DNA of 17,919 nt, from NCBI GenBank assembly GCA_964405755.1, contig CAYOPF010000050.1, positions 1 through 17,919 on the forward strand. The letters run 5' to 3'. The notes beneath the pieces are model-generated. The model was given only the letters and a program-made list of their open reading frames with translations. It did no database searches and had not been told where the DNA came from. Below, in pieces: positions 7,734 to 14,543 of this stretch. The translations under genes were made by a program, and so were the position numbers. The DNA comes from GWF2-33-9 sp964405755. GTDB taxonomy: Bacteria; Bacteroidota; Ignavibacteria; Kapaibacteriales; UBA2268. The first letter of the stretch is position 1; each line of letters opens with the position of its first letter.

Positions 7734-8647
7734 TGCAAAATATAGAAGAAATCAAAGAAAACTTTAAAAACCGCGATAGAATTATTGGAATTTTGTCCGA
7801 AAATCAACACATTAGAGCAGCATTTATACGAAATACAAATTCAGCAAAAACAGCTCAGGCAAATCATAAACTCACATCGGTACCCGCCTCGTTTCTAGCA
7901 CGTGCGATGATGGGTTCATCGATGATTGCTAACTTCCTGAAAGGTGAAGAGAGGGCAATAATAGAGCTACTCGGAAAGGGACCAATTTCGAAAATCTATG
8001 CTGAAGCAAGCAATAACGGCGAAAGTCGTGGATATGTGGAATTTTCGGATAATGTGGGAAGTACAGAAAGAGTTCAGAATTCAGGTAATGTAGTTGGTGT
8101 AGGGTTTCTAAAGGTTACCAGGATTTTGTACGACCATGCGGAACCCATAACTGGAATTATTGAATTGTCAAATAGCGATGTTGCATCGGACCTTGCATAT
8201 TATTTTAATAAGTCCGAGCAAATTCCTACTGCTGTGCTTATGGATGTAGAAACAGATGATAATGGAATTATTGAATCATCAAGTGGACTTATAATCCAGG
8301 CTATGCCTGGTAGTGTTTATGAAGAATTGCAAATCATTTTCCATAAAGTGGATGAGTTGATGAAAAAAGGAAAATTGTTTGATAATTCCAAATCGATTGA
8401 AGAGCTTTTAAGTGAAATAATCCCCTTTAAATTTTCTATAACCAAAAAGGGTTTGATTGACTTTTTTTGCCGCTGTTCCAAGGATAACTTTCTTAATGCG
8501 TTAATTACTCTTGATCTAAAGGAAATTGAAGAAATGCAGCACCATCATCAGAATGAATTGGTGTGTAAATACTGCAATAAACATTATTATTTGGAAAACG
8601 AGGATTTTGCGAAAATAACCGAAATAATCAAATCAAGAAAAAACTAG
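7730..8647 (+). CDS. hslO: Hsp33 redox-regulated holdase chaperone
   Basis: Hsp33 is a cytoplasmic holdase switched on by oxidative unfolding. The 305-residue length fits the family (E. coli about 290). The N-terminal domain runs from the start to about 235 and includes MMGSSMIANFLKGEERAIIEL and the Gly-rich SNNGESRGYVEF. The C-terminal zinc switch is complete: C247-x-C249 in FFCRCSK and C279-x-x-C282 in VCKYCNK, so it should be redox active. The gene starts ATGATG: the first ATG overlaps the glycosyltransferase stop as ATGA, and the second at 7733 is an equally possible start. It is the last gene of the cluster beginning at 3680 and converges on the Rid-family gene with only six bases between stops. 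A triple H at 271-273, just before the second zinc pair, is a minor peculiarity. Confidence 0.96.
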   Translation: MMQNIEEIKENFKNRDRIIGILSENQHIRAAFIRNTNSAKTAQANHKLTSVPASFLARAMMGSSMIANFLKGEERAIIELLGKGPISKIYAEASNNGESRGYVEFSDNVGSTERVQNSGNVVGVGFLKVTRILYDHAEPITGIIELSNSDVASDLAYYFNKSEQIPTAVLMDVETDDNGIIESSSGLIIQAMPGSVYEELQIIFHKVDELMKKGKLFDNSKSIEELLSEIIPFKFSITKKGLIDFFCRCSKDNFLNALITLDLKEIEEMQHHHQNELVCKYCNKHYYLENEDFAKITEIIKSRKN

Positions 8648-8653
8648 TTTGTT

Positions 8654-9088
8654 CTACGGTTTAATTATTGCAATAGCATCCATCTCGATTAGCAATTCCG
8701 GGCGGCAAAGAACTGCCTGAACTCCAACAGAGGCAGGATAGGGATCCACACCCTCTTCCTTGAAAAACTGTATTCTGATTTTATTGAACTCGTCGTAATA
8801 TTTATCGATTTCTTTTATATATACAGTGGTTTTAACCACATCCTTCCACGAAGCTCCTTCGGATTCCAGCAATTTTTTGATATTATAATAAGCTCTTTCG
8901 GTTTGTTTCCGAAAATCATCTATATGAATTGATTGGCCATTCTCGTCGATGCTTGCTGTTCCCGAAATAAATAGCATAACTGCATCGCCAATTTCGACCC
9001 TCATCCCTCTGCTAAATCCAGAAGGTTTTGAATAACAATATGCTTCGTTCAATACATCTAAGTTTGTTATTGGACGTTTATTAATCAT
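8654..9088 (-). CDS. Rid family (RidA/YjgF-like) protein
   Basis: This 144-residue Rid-fold protein is probably a homotrimer in the cytoplasm. RidA hydrolyses reactive enamine/imine intermediates from PLP enzymes. The signature C-terminal segment CRPELLIEMDAIAI (128-141) contains R129, the arginine that binds the carboxylate in deaminating members, so enzymatic competence is plausible. VMLFISGTASIDENG (37-51) and VVKTTVYIKEID (84-95) are also typical. The N terminus is about 15 residues longer than archetypal RidA and carries FSRGMRVEIG, which suggests a subgroup other than RidA proper, so no gene symbol is given. ATG 9088 is preceded by a weak GGATG and by a -7 promoter element at 9113-9120. 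It is transcribed toward hslO. The substrate is unknown. Confidence 0.87.
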   Translation of the reverse strand: MINKRPITNLDVLNEAYCYSKPSGFSRGMRVEIGDAVMLFISGTASIDENGQSIHIDDFRKQTERAYYNIKKLLESEGASWKDVVKTTVYIKEIDKYYDEFNKIRIQFFKEEGVDPYPASVGVQAVLCRPELLIEMDAIAIIKP

Positions 9089-9112
9089 TTTACATCCACG
9101 ATTATATTAAAA

Positions 9113-9120
9113 CAAAAATA
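9113..9120 (-). promoter_or_regulatory. -7 promoter element of the Rid-family gene
   Basis: On the minus strand TATTTTTG fits TAnnTTTG and lies 24 bases upstream of the ATG at 9088. No clear TTTG is present at the -33 distance. The intergenic segment 9089-9239 also serves the divergent membrane-protein gene, for which I see only an imperfect element (ATAATTTG near 9220). Confidence 0.45.
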
Positions 9121-9239
9121 ATGAAAGAATTTGAATTACAGGAATAATAAGTATTATTTATTTCGGAATCATTTTCTAAATAATTAAATAACTTCTACAC
9201 ATTAATACACTTTTTTTCATAATTTGGAAATAAAATTTT

Positions 9240-10724
9240 ATGAAAAAGATTTGGATTTACTTAGCATCGCTTGCACTAATTATAGTCATATTTATCTTTG
9301 CAAATGATTACCGGCAGGCCCCACCCATCTACTATGTGGTGAAATATAATTTCGAAGGAGTTCAAAAAGCATTACTTAAACCAACTGACGAAGATATCGA
9401 TAAAATGAACGATTATTTTTATAGCAGGAATTCCTACCCAAAGAGAAATGATTCATTAAAATACAAAATACTGGATAGTATCACCAATGCAAGAATAACC
9501 GAGCGGGATAGATATTTAGCAGGTTTGCCAGTTGAAGAATTTGCAAAGGAATACTTAGGCGATAGTCTGATTGTTGTCCGGAATCAAGATGAAAAAGAAT
9601 TCGTTCGTCTTGTGTCCAAGATTGACGCTTACGAACAATTGCCATCCAAGTATAAAAATAATGCCGAAGAGCTAGGATACTACTACATTCATCTATACTT
9701 TAACGCAAATGATTTTCCCTTAAAAAATCAAATCAAATCATTTGAAAAAAGCAATACACTTTATTTCTTGCCCGAGGGATATTTCAAGTCTGGGGTTGTT
9801 GTCCAAAAGTGGGATAAATATTACTCAAAGGATGAGTTATTGGATAGTTGGTACTCACTTGAACCACCGAATGGAGTGCCAGACAAAATTCTATTTCCGT
9901 ATTTGAATGAAAGTTACTATTTAATTCCAATATTCTTCATTGTATTACTATTCCCAGTATTTCTTAAAATTAAAAATATTCTATACCCGGAAGAAAAACG
10001 GAATTATTATAACCCTCAACAAGTTGTGGCTGTTTCGAGCATATTTGTGTGCATTGTTTCGCTTCTTTCGTTTTTCAGTGTTTTCTTCTTCGAAATCAAT
10101 ATCGGAAAGGGAGGAGGTGCAATTTTAGTATTCAGTCTTATGTTATTTATAACGGGATTAATAGTAATGATAATGTACTTAAGCAGAACATCCAATTTTG
10201 ATAGAATTCATCAAAGCTCCAAGAACCTTGTTAGGTGGACCTATAATGAGTTTCTGTGGAAAGATTTTATAGAAACCGATTATAAAGAAAAGCTACAAGG
10301 AAATAAAAGTACGCTTGCACTTGTGGGAGTAATTTTCTTAGTCGTTTTGATTATATTTACATTTGCTGTCGAAGATGTAGGTCCAACTTTTTGGTTGATT
10401 ATGATAGGTGTTTTAATACTAATTTCGTTGGTTGCGTTTTTGGCTCCAAAGTTATCAGCTAATCGGCTAAGGAAATCACCTCCCGTTTGTATTATAGCAA
10501 AGGAAGGATTAATCTTGGGTCGACAATTCCACAATTGGACCAAATTTGGTAGTCGTATAGAGGATATTGTAATTGAAAACGAAGGAAATCCAATGTTGTT
10601 AATTACTTATTCATATCCTACACGATACGGTCGCCAAAGATTCACAATACGGGTGCCAATACCTCCTGGCGAGATGGAAAAAGCCCAAAAGGTTGCGCTT
10701 TCAATCGCAGATCTGGCAAAGTAA
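9240..10724 (+). CDS. Unrecognised six-helix membrane protein
   Basis: I do not recognise this 494-residue protein as a named family. Helix 1 (about 4-21) is an uncleaved anchor or signal. Residues 22-224 are a polar domain rich in Tyr, Asp and Lys, presumably outside the cytoplasm. Five more hydrophobic segments follow at about 225-243, 263-284, 294-314, 356-376 and 381-402. Between the fourth and fifth helices is a conserved-looking LVRWTYNEFLWKDFIETDY (330-348). The C-terminal 90 residues alternate strands (VCIIAKEGLILG, DIVIENEG, MLLITYSYP, QRFTIRVPIP) and end in a helix (GEMEKAQKVALSIADL), resembling a bacterial PH-like domain. Which side each part faces is inferred from charge only. It is monocistronic, divergent from the Rid-family gene, and converges on the TonB receptor with a 19-base gap lacking a terminator hairpin. 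Confidence 0.7.
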   Translation: MKKIWIYLASLALIIVIFIFANDYRQAPPIYYVVKYNFEGVQKALLKPTDEDIDKMNDYFYSRNSYPKRNDSLKYKILDSITNARITERDRYLAGLPVEEFAKEYLGDSLIVVRNQDEKEFVRLVSKIDAYEQLPSKYKNNAEELGYYYIHLYFNANDFPLKNQIKSFEKSNTLYFLPEGYFKSGVVVQKWDKYYSKDELLDSWYSLEPPNGVPDKILFPYLNESYYLIPIFFIVLLFPVFLKIKNILYPEEKRNYYNPQQVVAVSSIFVCIVSLLSFFSVFFFEINIGKGGGAILVFSLMLFITGLIVMIMYLSRTSNFDRIHQSSKNLVRWTYNEFLWKDFIETDYKEKLQGNKSTLALVGVIFLVVLIIFTFAVEDVGPTFWLIMIGVLILISLVAFLAPKLSANRLRKSPPVCIIAKEGLILGRQFHNWTKFGSRIEDIVIENEGNPMLLITYSYPTRYGRQRFTIRVPIPPGEMEKAQKVALSIADLAK

Positions 10725-10743
10725 TTCCATAAATTTAGTGTTT

Positions 10744-13176
10744 TTAATGCATTAAGTCAATTGCTACACCAGCAAATAGTAATCTGCCATAAACAGGAGC
10801 AAACATAAATGCAGGATCATCCAAAAACCTAATAGGCTGAATGTAAGAAAGTAAATTGTTGGCTCCACAATAGATTTTAAATTGACTAATTTTATGCGAT
10901 ACTTTTGTATTAATCAACCAATAGGGATTTGTTTTGTATATTTTAGATTTATCACCTAACTCAGGATTGATATCAACATTATAGTAATCAATGTACATAT
11001 TACCTTGGAATGAACCACTAATGTTAATTATCCAGTTTCGAGGATTATATTCAACAATAAATCCTGCAGTAAAATCCGGAAAGCGCGAAATAATTTTACT
11101 GATGTTTTCATATTCTGTACCAACCCAATCCTCTCTGAAATTCTTATATTCACCCTGATTATAAGTAATATCCAAAGCTACATTTAAATCGTTGAAAAAT
11201 GAATATTGTGCTGAGAATTCTATCCCTTGAACAAAAGCATCGTCAATATTTGTCCATTCATAATCATATCCTATTGATCTTGTTTGCTCTGAAGCCTCTA
11301 CAAATGCGATTTTATTTATCAAGTTAGTTCTGAATAGGTTAGCACTGATAACAAAGTTGTTTCCATAATAATCAGCAGAAAGATTTAAGCTCATCGATTC
11401 TTCAGGTTTTAGACTGGATGTTTTCCATACTCTTGGCGAACCACTGCACAAGTGCAGTTCCTCCGAAAATCCAAACGGGGTGCGAAAGCCAGTACCAAAG
11501 TTCGCTCTAATCGAAAAATCTTTAATTAAATCCCATTTTACAGCTAATCTTGGATTAATACTAACCTTGTCAAACTCTGCAATGGGAAAATTACTATCGA
11601 ATATTTGTTTATCTGCTTTATATTCTTCTTGCGAAAAATGGGAATCGAATCTTACGCCTGCAACAATTATAAGAGATTCAAATACTTGGAACTCATCTTG
11701 TAGAAATCCACCGAATTCGAAAGCTTCCTTGTTTGCAGTTGATTTATAAGGCTCACCGTAATGGTCGCTTTTTTCGTCAACAATAATATACATTCCAGAT
11801 TCTTGTAATTTTGTTTTAAATAATTGGACTCCAACAAGTAATTTGTGTTGTCCGAATAGAGTGGAAAATGACAAAGTGGAATTTATAGAAGTTTCATTAG
11901 CTATATATGGGCGCATTTTTCTTAAATCTGGATAATCTCCATTATGTGTATCGAAATAGTCATTTAAAAAAGTATCATTAGATGCAGTTCTATTATGTTT
12001 GGTCAACCCCGCGAGTAAATTTATTTCTGATTCGGTTCCTACTAATTTTGTGTAAGATATCTGTGATTCGTATCTTTTTGTAACTATATTTTCAGTCCCA
12101 TCTGTCAAAGGGTTTTTAAAATAATCGTCGATTAAGGTGCCTCCCTCACGGTTTTCGTTCAACACCTTACCTCGGATAATCATTTTTTCATCATTGAAAA
12201 AAGGATTATAAAAGAATAAGTTAAAACCACCATTAACTAAGTTTGAATAGACTCTGTCGCTTATCCCGTCCTTTCGATTGACCTCATCGATATTATTTCC
12301 AGCTCCTGTTTCATCAATTTCTCCTTCGTTTAAATATGATGCAAAAACATTTATTCCAATGTTACCTTTACCTTCTAACATTGAAGTATTAATCGAAAAC
12401 CTGTTGCTGTTAAATGAAGCGAATTGTAAATCAATTGCTGTTCGGGGTTCATAATCCGGTTCCTTACTTACTATATTAATTGCTCCAGCAACTGCACTAC
12501 TACCATATAAAGCTGAACCAGATCCTTTTACCACTTCAATTTGTCCTATATCGATAGTGGATATTTGTTGCAATCCATAGACACCAGCTAATCCTGAATA
12601 CATTGGTTGCCCATTAATTAAAACCTGAGTATGTTCCGATCCTAATCCCTGCATACGAATCATAGAAAAATTGCAATACTGACATTGTTGCTCAACCCTA
12701 ATTCCTGGTGTACCTTCCAAAGCTTCATATAAAGTTGAAGCATTCTTTTGTTCAAGTTTACTCTCAGTTATCACCTCAGTTCTAATCGGTACATCTTTAA
12801 CGTAGTGCTTAGACTTTGTAGCAGTTACAACGATACTTTCCATATTGAGGACATCCTCTTCTAATTCAAAATATATTTGAATACCTTTGTTTAGTTCAGT
12901 TGTTACATCCTTTTCTAATTGTTTATAACCTACAACTTGGGCTATTAGTGTTAAATTTCCAACAGGAATATTAGCTAACTTATAATGACCGGATTTATCG
13001 GTCATTGTTCCGTATTTTGTTCCTTTAACTTTGATTGTAGCAAAAGGTATATGCTCGCCTGTTTTGGCATTTGTTACGTGGCCAAATAACATTGCATCTG
13101 TTTTGTTTTGAGATAACAAAGGAATGTGAATTAACAATAAAAAATTGATTATGAATACTTTCAACATTAATCTCAT
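10744..13176 (-). CDS. TonB-dependent outer-membrane receptor
   Basis: This is an 810-residue outer-membrane importer. A signal peptide (MRLMLKVFIINFLLLIHIPLLSQ) precedes a carboxypeptidase-regulatory-like domain (about 28-105, GHVTNAKTGEHIPFATIKV). A TonB-box-like ESIVVTAT lies at 113-120. The plug domain (about 125-235) contains the hallmarks MRMQGLGSEHTQVLINGQP-type core, IDIGQIEVVKGSGSALYGSS and AGAINIVSKEP. The rest is a 22-strand-type barrel with GFRTPFGFSEELHL. The plug holds C165-x-x-C168 (QQCQYCNF), and two further Cys occur in the barrel, which is unusual for such receptors. ATG 13176 is chosen because GTG 13188 lies inside the GAGG ribosome binding site. It has its own promoter (13211-13218). 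The substrate cannot be assigned: no SusD, siderophore or metal genes adjoin it. Confidence 0.92.
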   Translation of the reverse strand: MRLMLKVFIINFLLLIHIPLLSQNKTDAMLFGHVTNAKTGEHIPFATIKVKGTKYGTMTDKSGHYKLANIPVGNLTLIAQVVGYKQLEKDVTTELNKGIQIYFELEEDVLNMESIVVTATKSKHYVKDVPIRTEVITESKLEQKNASTLYEALEGTPGIRVEQQCQYCNFSMIRMQGLGSEHTQVLINGQPMYSGLAGVYGLQQISTIDIGQIEVVKGSGSALYGSSAVAGAINIVSKEPDYEPRTAIDLQFASFNSNRFSINTSMLEGKGNIGINVFASYLNEGEIDETGAGNNIDEVNRKDGISDRVYSNLVNGGFNLFFYNPFFNDEKMIIRGKVLNENREGGTLIDDYFKNPLTDGTENIVTKRYESQISYTKLVGTESEINLLAGLTKHNRTASNDTFLNDYFDTHNGDYPDLRKMRPYIANETSINSTLSFSTLFGQHKLLVGVQLFKTKLQESGMYIIVDEKSDHYGEPYKSTANKEAFEFGGFLQDEFQVFESLIIVAGVRFDSHFSQEEYKADKQIFDSNFPIAEFDKVSINPRLAVKWDLIKDFSIRANFGTGFRTPFGFSEELHLCSGSPRVWKTSSLKPEESMSLNLSADYYGNNFVISANLFRTNLINKIAFVEASEQTRSIGYDYEWTNIDDAFVQGIEFSAQYSFFNDLNVALDITYNQGEYKNFREDWVGTEYENISKIISRFPDFTAGFIVEYNPRNWIINISGSFQGNMYIDYYNVDINPELGDKSKIYKTNPYWLINTKVSHKISQFKIYCGANNLLSYIQPIRFLDDPAFMFAPVYGRLLFAGVAIDLMH

Positions 13177-13187
13177 AATAATTTTCA

Positions 13188-13191
13188 CCTC
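13188..13191 (-). promoter_or_regulatory. Ribosome binding site of the TonB receptor
   Basis: Minus-strand GAGG followed by TGAAAATTATT precedes ATG 13176 by 11 bases. Because the alternative GTG start (13188-13186) overlaps this GAGG, it argues for the downstream ATG. Confidence 0.5.
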
Positions 13192-13210
13192 GTGAGTTAT
13201 TTTTTAAATA

Positions 13211-13218
13211 CAAAATTA
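13211..13218 (-). promoter_or_regulatory. -7 promoter element of the TonB receptor
   Basis: TAATTTTG on the minus strand matches TAnnTTTG and continues into TA, as at rpsO and tRNA-Pro. It is 34 bases from the start codon, leaving room for a leader with the GAGG site. A TTTG lies further upstream than the usual 17-23 bases, inside the inverted repeat at 13242-13257. Confidence 0.55.
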
Positions 13219-13241
13219 ATGTGAATTAAACATGAAAAAAA

Positions 13242-13257
13242 TACCAAAATATTGGTA
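13242..13257. repeat. Inverted repeat TACCAA-AATA-TTGGTA upstream of the TonB receptor
   Basis: A perfect 6-base inverted repeat with a four-base spacer lies 23 bases upstream of the receptor's -7 box, about where a regulator could contact the -35/-33 region. It is a candidate operator by position only, and no regulator gene is adjacent. Confidence 0.3.
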
Positions 13258-13293
13258 ATTAATTACAAGTAAATAACTGATTTCTGTTAATAC

Positions 13294-13323
13294 AAAAAAA
13301 ACTGCCCGATAATTCAGGCAGTT
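13294..13323 (-). terminator. Intrinsic terminator of rpsO
   Basis: On the minus strand AACTGCCTGA-ATTA-TCGGGCAGTT (13323-13300) forms a ten-pair stem with one T-G wobble and a four-base loop. A run of T follows (complement of A at 13294-13301). It begins 28 bases after the rpsO stop codon and has no T run in the other orientation, so it works for leftward transcription. It separates rpsO from the TonB receptor. Confidence 0.92.
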
Positions 13324-13351
13324 CGTTATAAATATATTTCTACAAAGTTGG

Positions 13352-13618
13352 TTACTTACGCAATGACAATTCTTTAAGGATTGTACGATATGCATTGATA
13401 TCTCGTGACATAAGATAATCCAAAAGACCACGTCTTTTGCTAACCAATTGAATCATACCGCGACGAGTGTGGTAATCTTTTGGATGTTTGATTAAATGAC
13501 GTGTTAAATCTGCTATCCTTTCCGATAATATCGCTATCTGAACTTCTGGTTTACCAGTGTCCTTGGGTGATTCGCCAAACTTTTCTACTAAAGTTGCTTT
13601 TCTTTGCTTAGTTATCAT
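13352..13618 (-). CDS. rpsO: 30S ribosomal protein S15
   Basis: S15 is an 88-residue primary binder of 16S rRNA in the central domain of the small subunit and bridges to the large subunit. Length and sequence are standard. KFGESPKDTGKPEVQIAILSERI is the N-terminal signature and LTRHLIKHPKDYHTRRGM the rRNA-binding helix region, followed by LVSKRRGLLDYL at the C-terminal helix. ATG 13618 is preceded by GGGAAAG eight to fourteen bases upstream. The promoter at 13646-13676 would give a leader of only about 20 bases, too short for a structured leader such as the E. coli S15 translational operator, so autoregulation of that kind is not evident. It is monocistronic, with its own promoter and terminator, just downstream of tRNA-Pro. 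No pnp gene follows, unlike in many bacteria. Confidence 0.98.
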   Translation of the reverse strand: MITKQRKATLVEKFGESPKDTGKPEVQIAILSERIADLTRHLIKHPKDYHTRRGMIQLVSKRRGLLDYLMSRDINAYRTILKELSLRK

Positions 13619-13645
13619 TAATCTTTCCCACTTAAAAATAGTTTA

Positions 13646-13676
13646 CAAAATTACGAAAAATAATTTAAATAACAAA
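13646..13676 (-). promoter_or_regulatory. Full Bacteroidota-type promoter of rpsO
   Basis: On the minus strand TTTG (13676-13673), a 19-base spacer and TAATTTTG (13653-13646) exactly fit the Bacteroidota housekeeping consensus TTTG-N17-23-TAnnTTTG. The predicted transcript start lies near 13639, about 20 bases before the ATG. This is the clearest promoter in the window. Confidence 0.85.
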
Positions 13677-13687
13677 ATATTTTTTTG

Positions 13688-13762
13688 TCGGCGTGACTGG
13701 ATTTGAACCAGCGACCCCTACTACCCCAAAGTAGTGCGCTACCCGGGCTGCGCCACACGCCG
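13688..13762 (-). tRNA. tRNA-Pro (anticodon GGG)
   Basis: The minus strand reads a complete cloverleaf: acceptor stem CGGCGTG/CACGCCG, D-arm GCGCAGCCCGGGTAGCGC, anticodon stem CTACT/AGTAG with loop TTGGGGT, and T-arm GCTGG-TTCAAAT-CCAGT. The loop places GGG at positions 34-36, so it reads CCC and CCU proline codons. The discriminator is A; CCA is not encoded (the following bases are CAAA). The 75-base length is normal. A -7 promoter element lies about 22 bases upstream, so it is likely transcribed on its own. Confidence 0.96.
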
Positions 13763-13783
13763 TTTTTTACATTTCAAGGATTA

Positions 13784-13791
13784 CAAAATTA
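13784..13791 (-). promoter_or_regulatory. -7 promoter element of tRNA-Pro
   Basis: TAATTTTG on the minus strand, 21 bases before the tRNA 5' end, sits in TTTCGTAATTTTGT. The same 14 bases occur at the rpsO promoter. At a 19-base spacing the -33 element reads AATG, a partial match to TTTG. Confidence 0.7.
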
Positions 13792-13823
13792 CGAAATTTT
13801 TCTTTGTTAACATTATTTTTATG

Positions 13824-14543
13824 TTATATAACTGGAATTCTCCAAACAAATTTACTTAATATTGTTGTATTCTCAATTGTCCAATTTGGGGAATTTCGCG
13901 ATATTGATTGATTGATTACTAAATAAACATCACTACCTACAACCGGTATCCAATTAATTCTGAAATTGATTAGCATTTCGTCGAAAAAGTCGCTATATTG
14001 TGCATATATTGACGAACTCAGCTTTGGATTGAACGAGTAATCAATCCGTGTTGTAATTTGGCTATTGATAAATTCTGCTGTATTTTTATTTAATTTATTT
14101 AAGGAATAGCTGGCATTAACGTTTAAGTGCTCATTAAAATTATACGCTAAAAAACCGTAGGAAGATAAATAATCCGCATCGTACAAATTTCCATATTGAA
14201 ACCAAAACCAACTTGTTAGTGGGCGTCCACCATAAGTGTCAATTTCAATGCTGTAACTATTGAACCAGTATTCTCCGGGTTGAAATTCAAAATCATCTTT
14301 AATTTTGAAACCATCCTCCACTCTGTCGTATTTCCTGTTAAATTGAAAGCTGATAAAATCGCCTGATTTGAATGATATTCCGAAAGGTGCAACCGAAATA
14401 TTCATGGATTCCAATTCTTTGGTTGTATTGGTCCAGAACGAATTAATATTTATTGGACGAAAATATAGATTTCTGATCAATTCTCCATCGAATCTTGGTC
14501 TAAGTTCTAAACTATAGTTTAAATTGTCAACATTAGTTCGACT
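13824..14543 (-). CDS. DUF5916 protein, C-terminal part (other frame)
   Basis: These 239 codons continue the outer-membrane barrel of the gene that starts at 15970, but in the -1 frame. The frame opens exactly at the A of TTTTTTA with SRTNVDNLNYSLELRPRFDG, then IRNLYFRPINI, and ends LSKFVWRIPVI with TAA. Strand-like segments such as EYWFNSYSIEIDTYGG, LNVNASYSLNKL and TRIDYSFNPKLSSSIYAQYSD are typical of the C-terminal barrel of DUF5916 proteins. Read together with the upstream part the product is 715 residues, a normal length for the family. As a separate gene it would have to start at a poor internal site (TTG 14480), with no ribosome binding site. The absence of stops over 240 codons shows that the frame break is recent, an assembly error, or bypassed. 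Confidence 0.75.
   Translation of the reverse strand, partial: SRTNVDNLNYSLELRPRFDGELIRNLYFRPININSFWTNTTKELESMNISVAPFGISFKSGDFISFQFNRKYDRVEDGFKIKDDFEFQPGEYWFNSYSIEIDTYGGRPLTSWFWFQYGNLYDADYLSSYGFLAYNFNEHLNVNASYSLNKLNKNTAEFINSQITTRIDYSFNPKLSSSIYAQYSDFFDEMLINFRINWIPVVGSDVYLVINQSISRNSPNWTIENTTILSKFVWRIPVI

Noticed and set aside
8648..8653. Shared terminator between hslO and the Rid-family gene
   Set aside because: Only six bases separate the stops, and no hairpin with a T run is visible around them.
10725..10743. Bidirectional terminator between the membrane protein and the TonB receptor
   Set aside because: The 19-base gap has no inverted repeat; the T run near 10740 is not preceded by a stem.
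13672..13686. ACAAAA...TTTTGT stem directly after tRNA-Pro as a terminator
   Set aside because: Only A-T pairs beyond one G-C, no proper T run, and it overlaps the -33 element of rpsO, which explains the sequence better.
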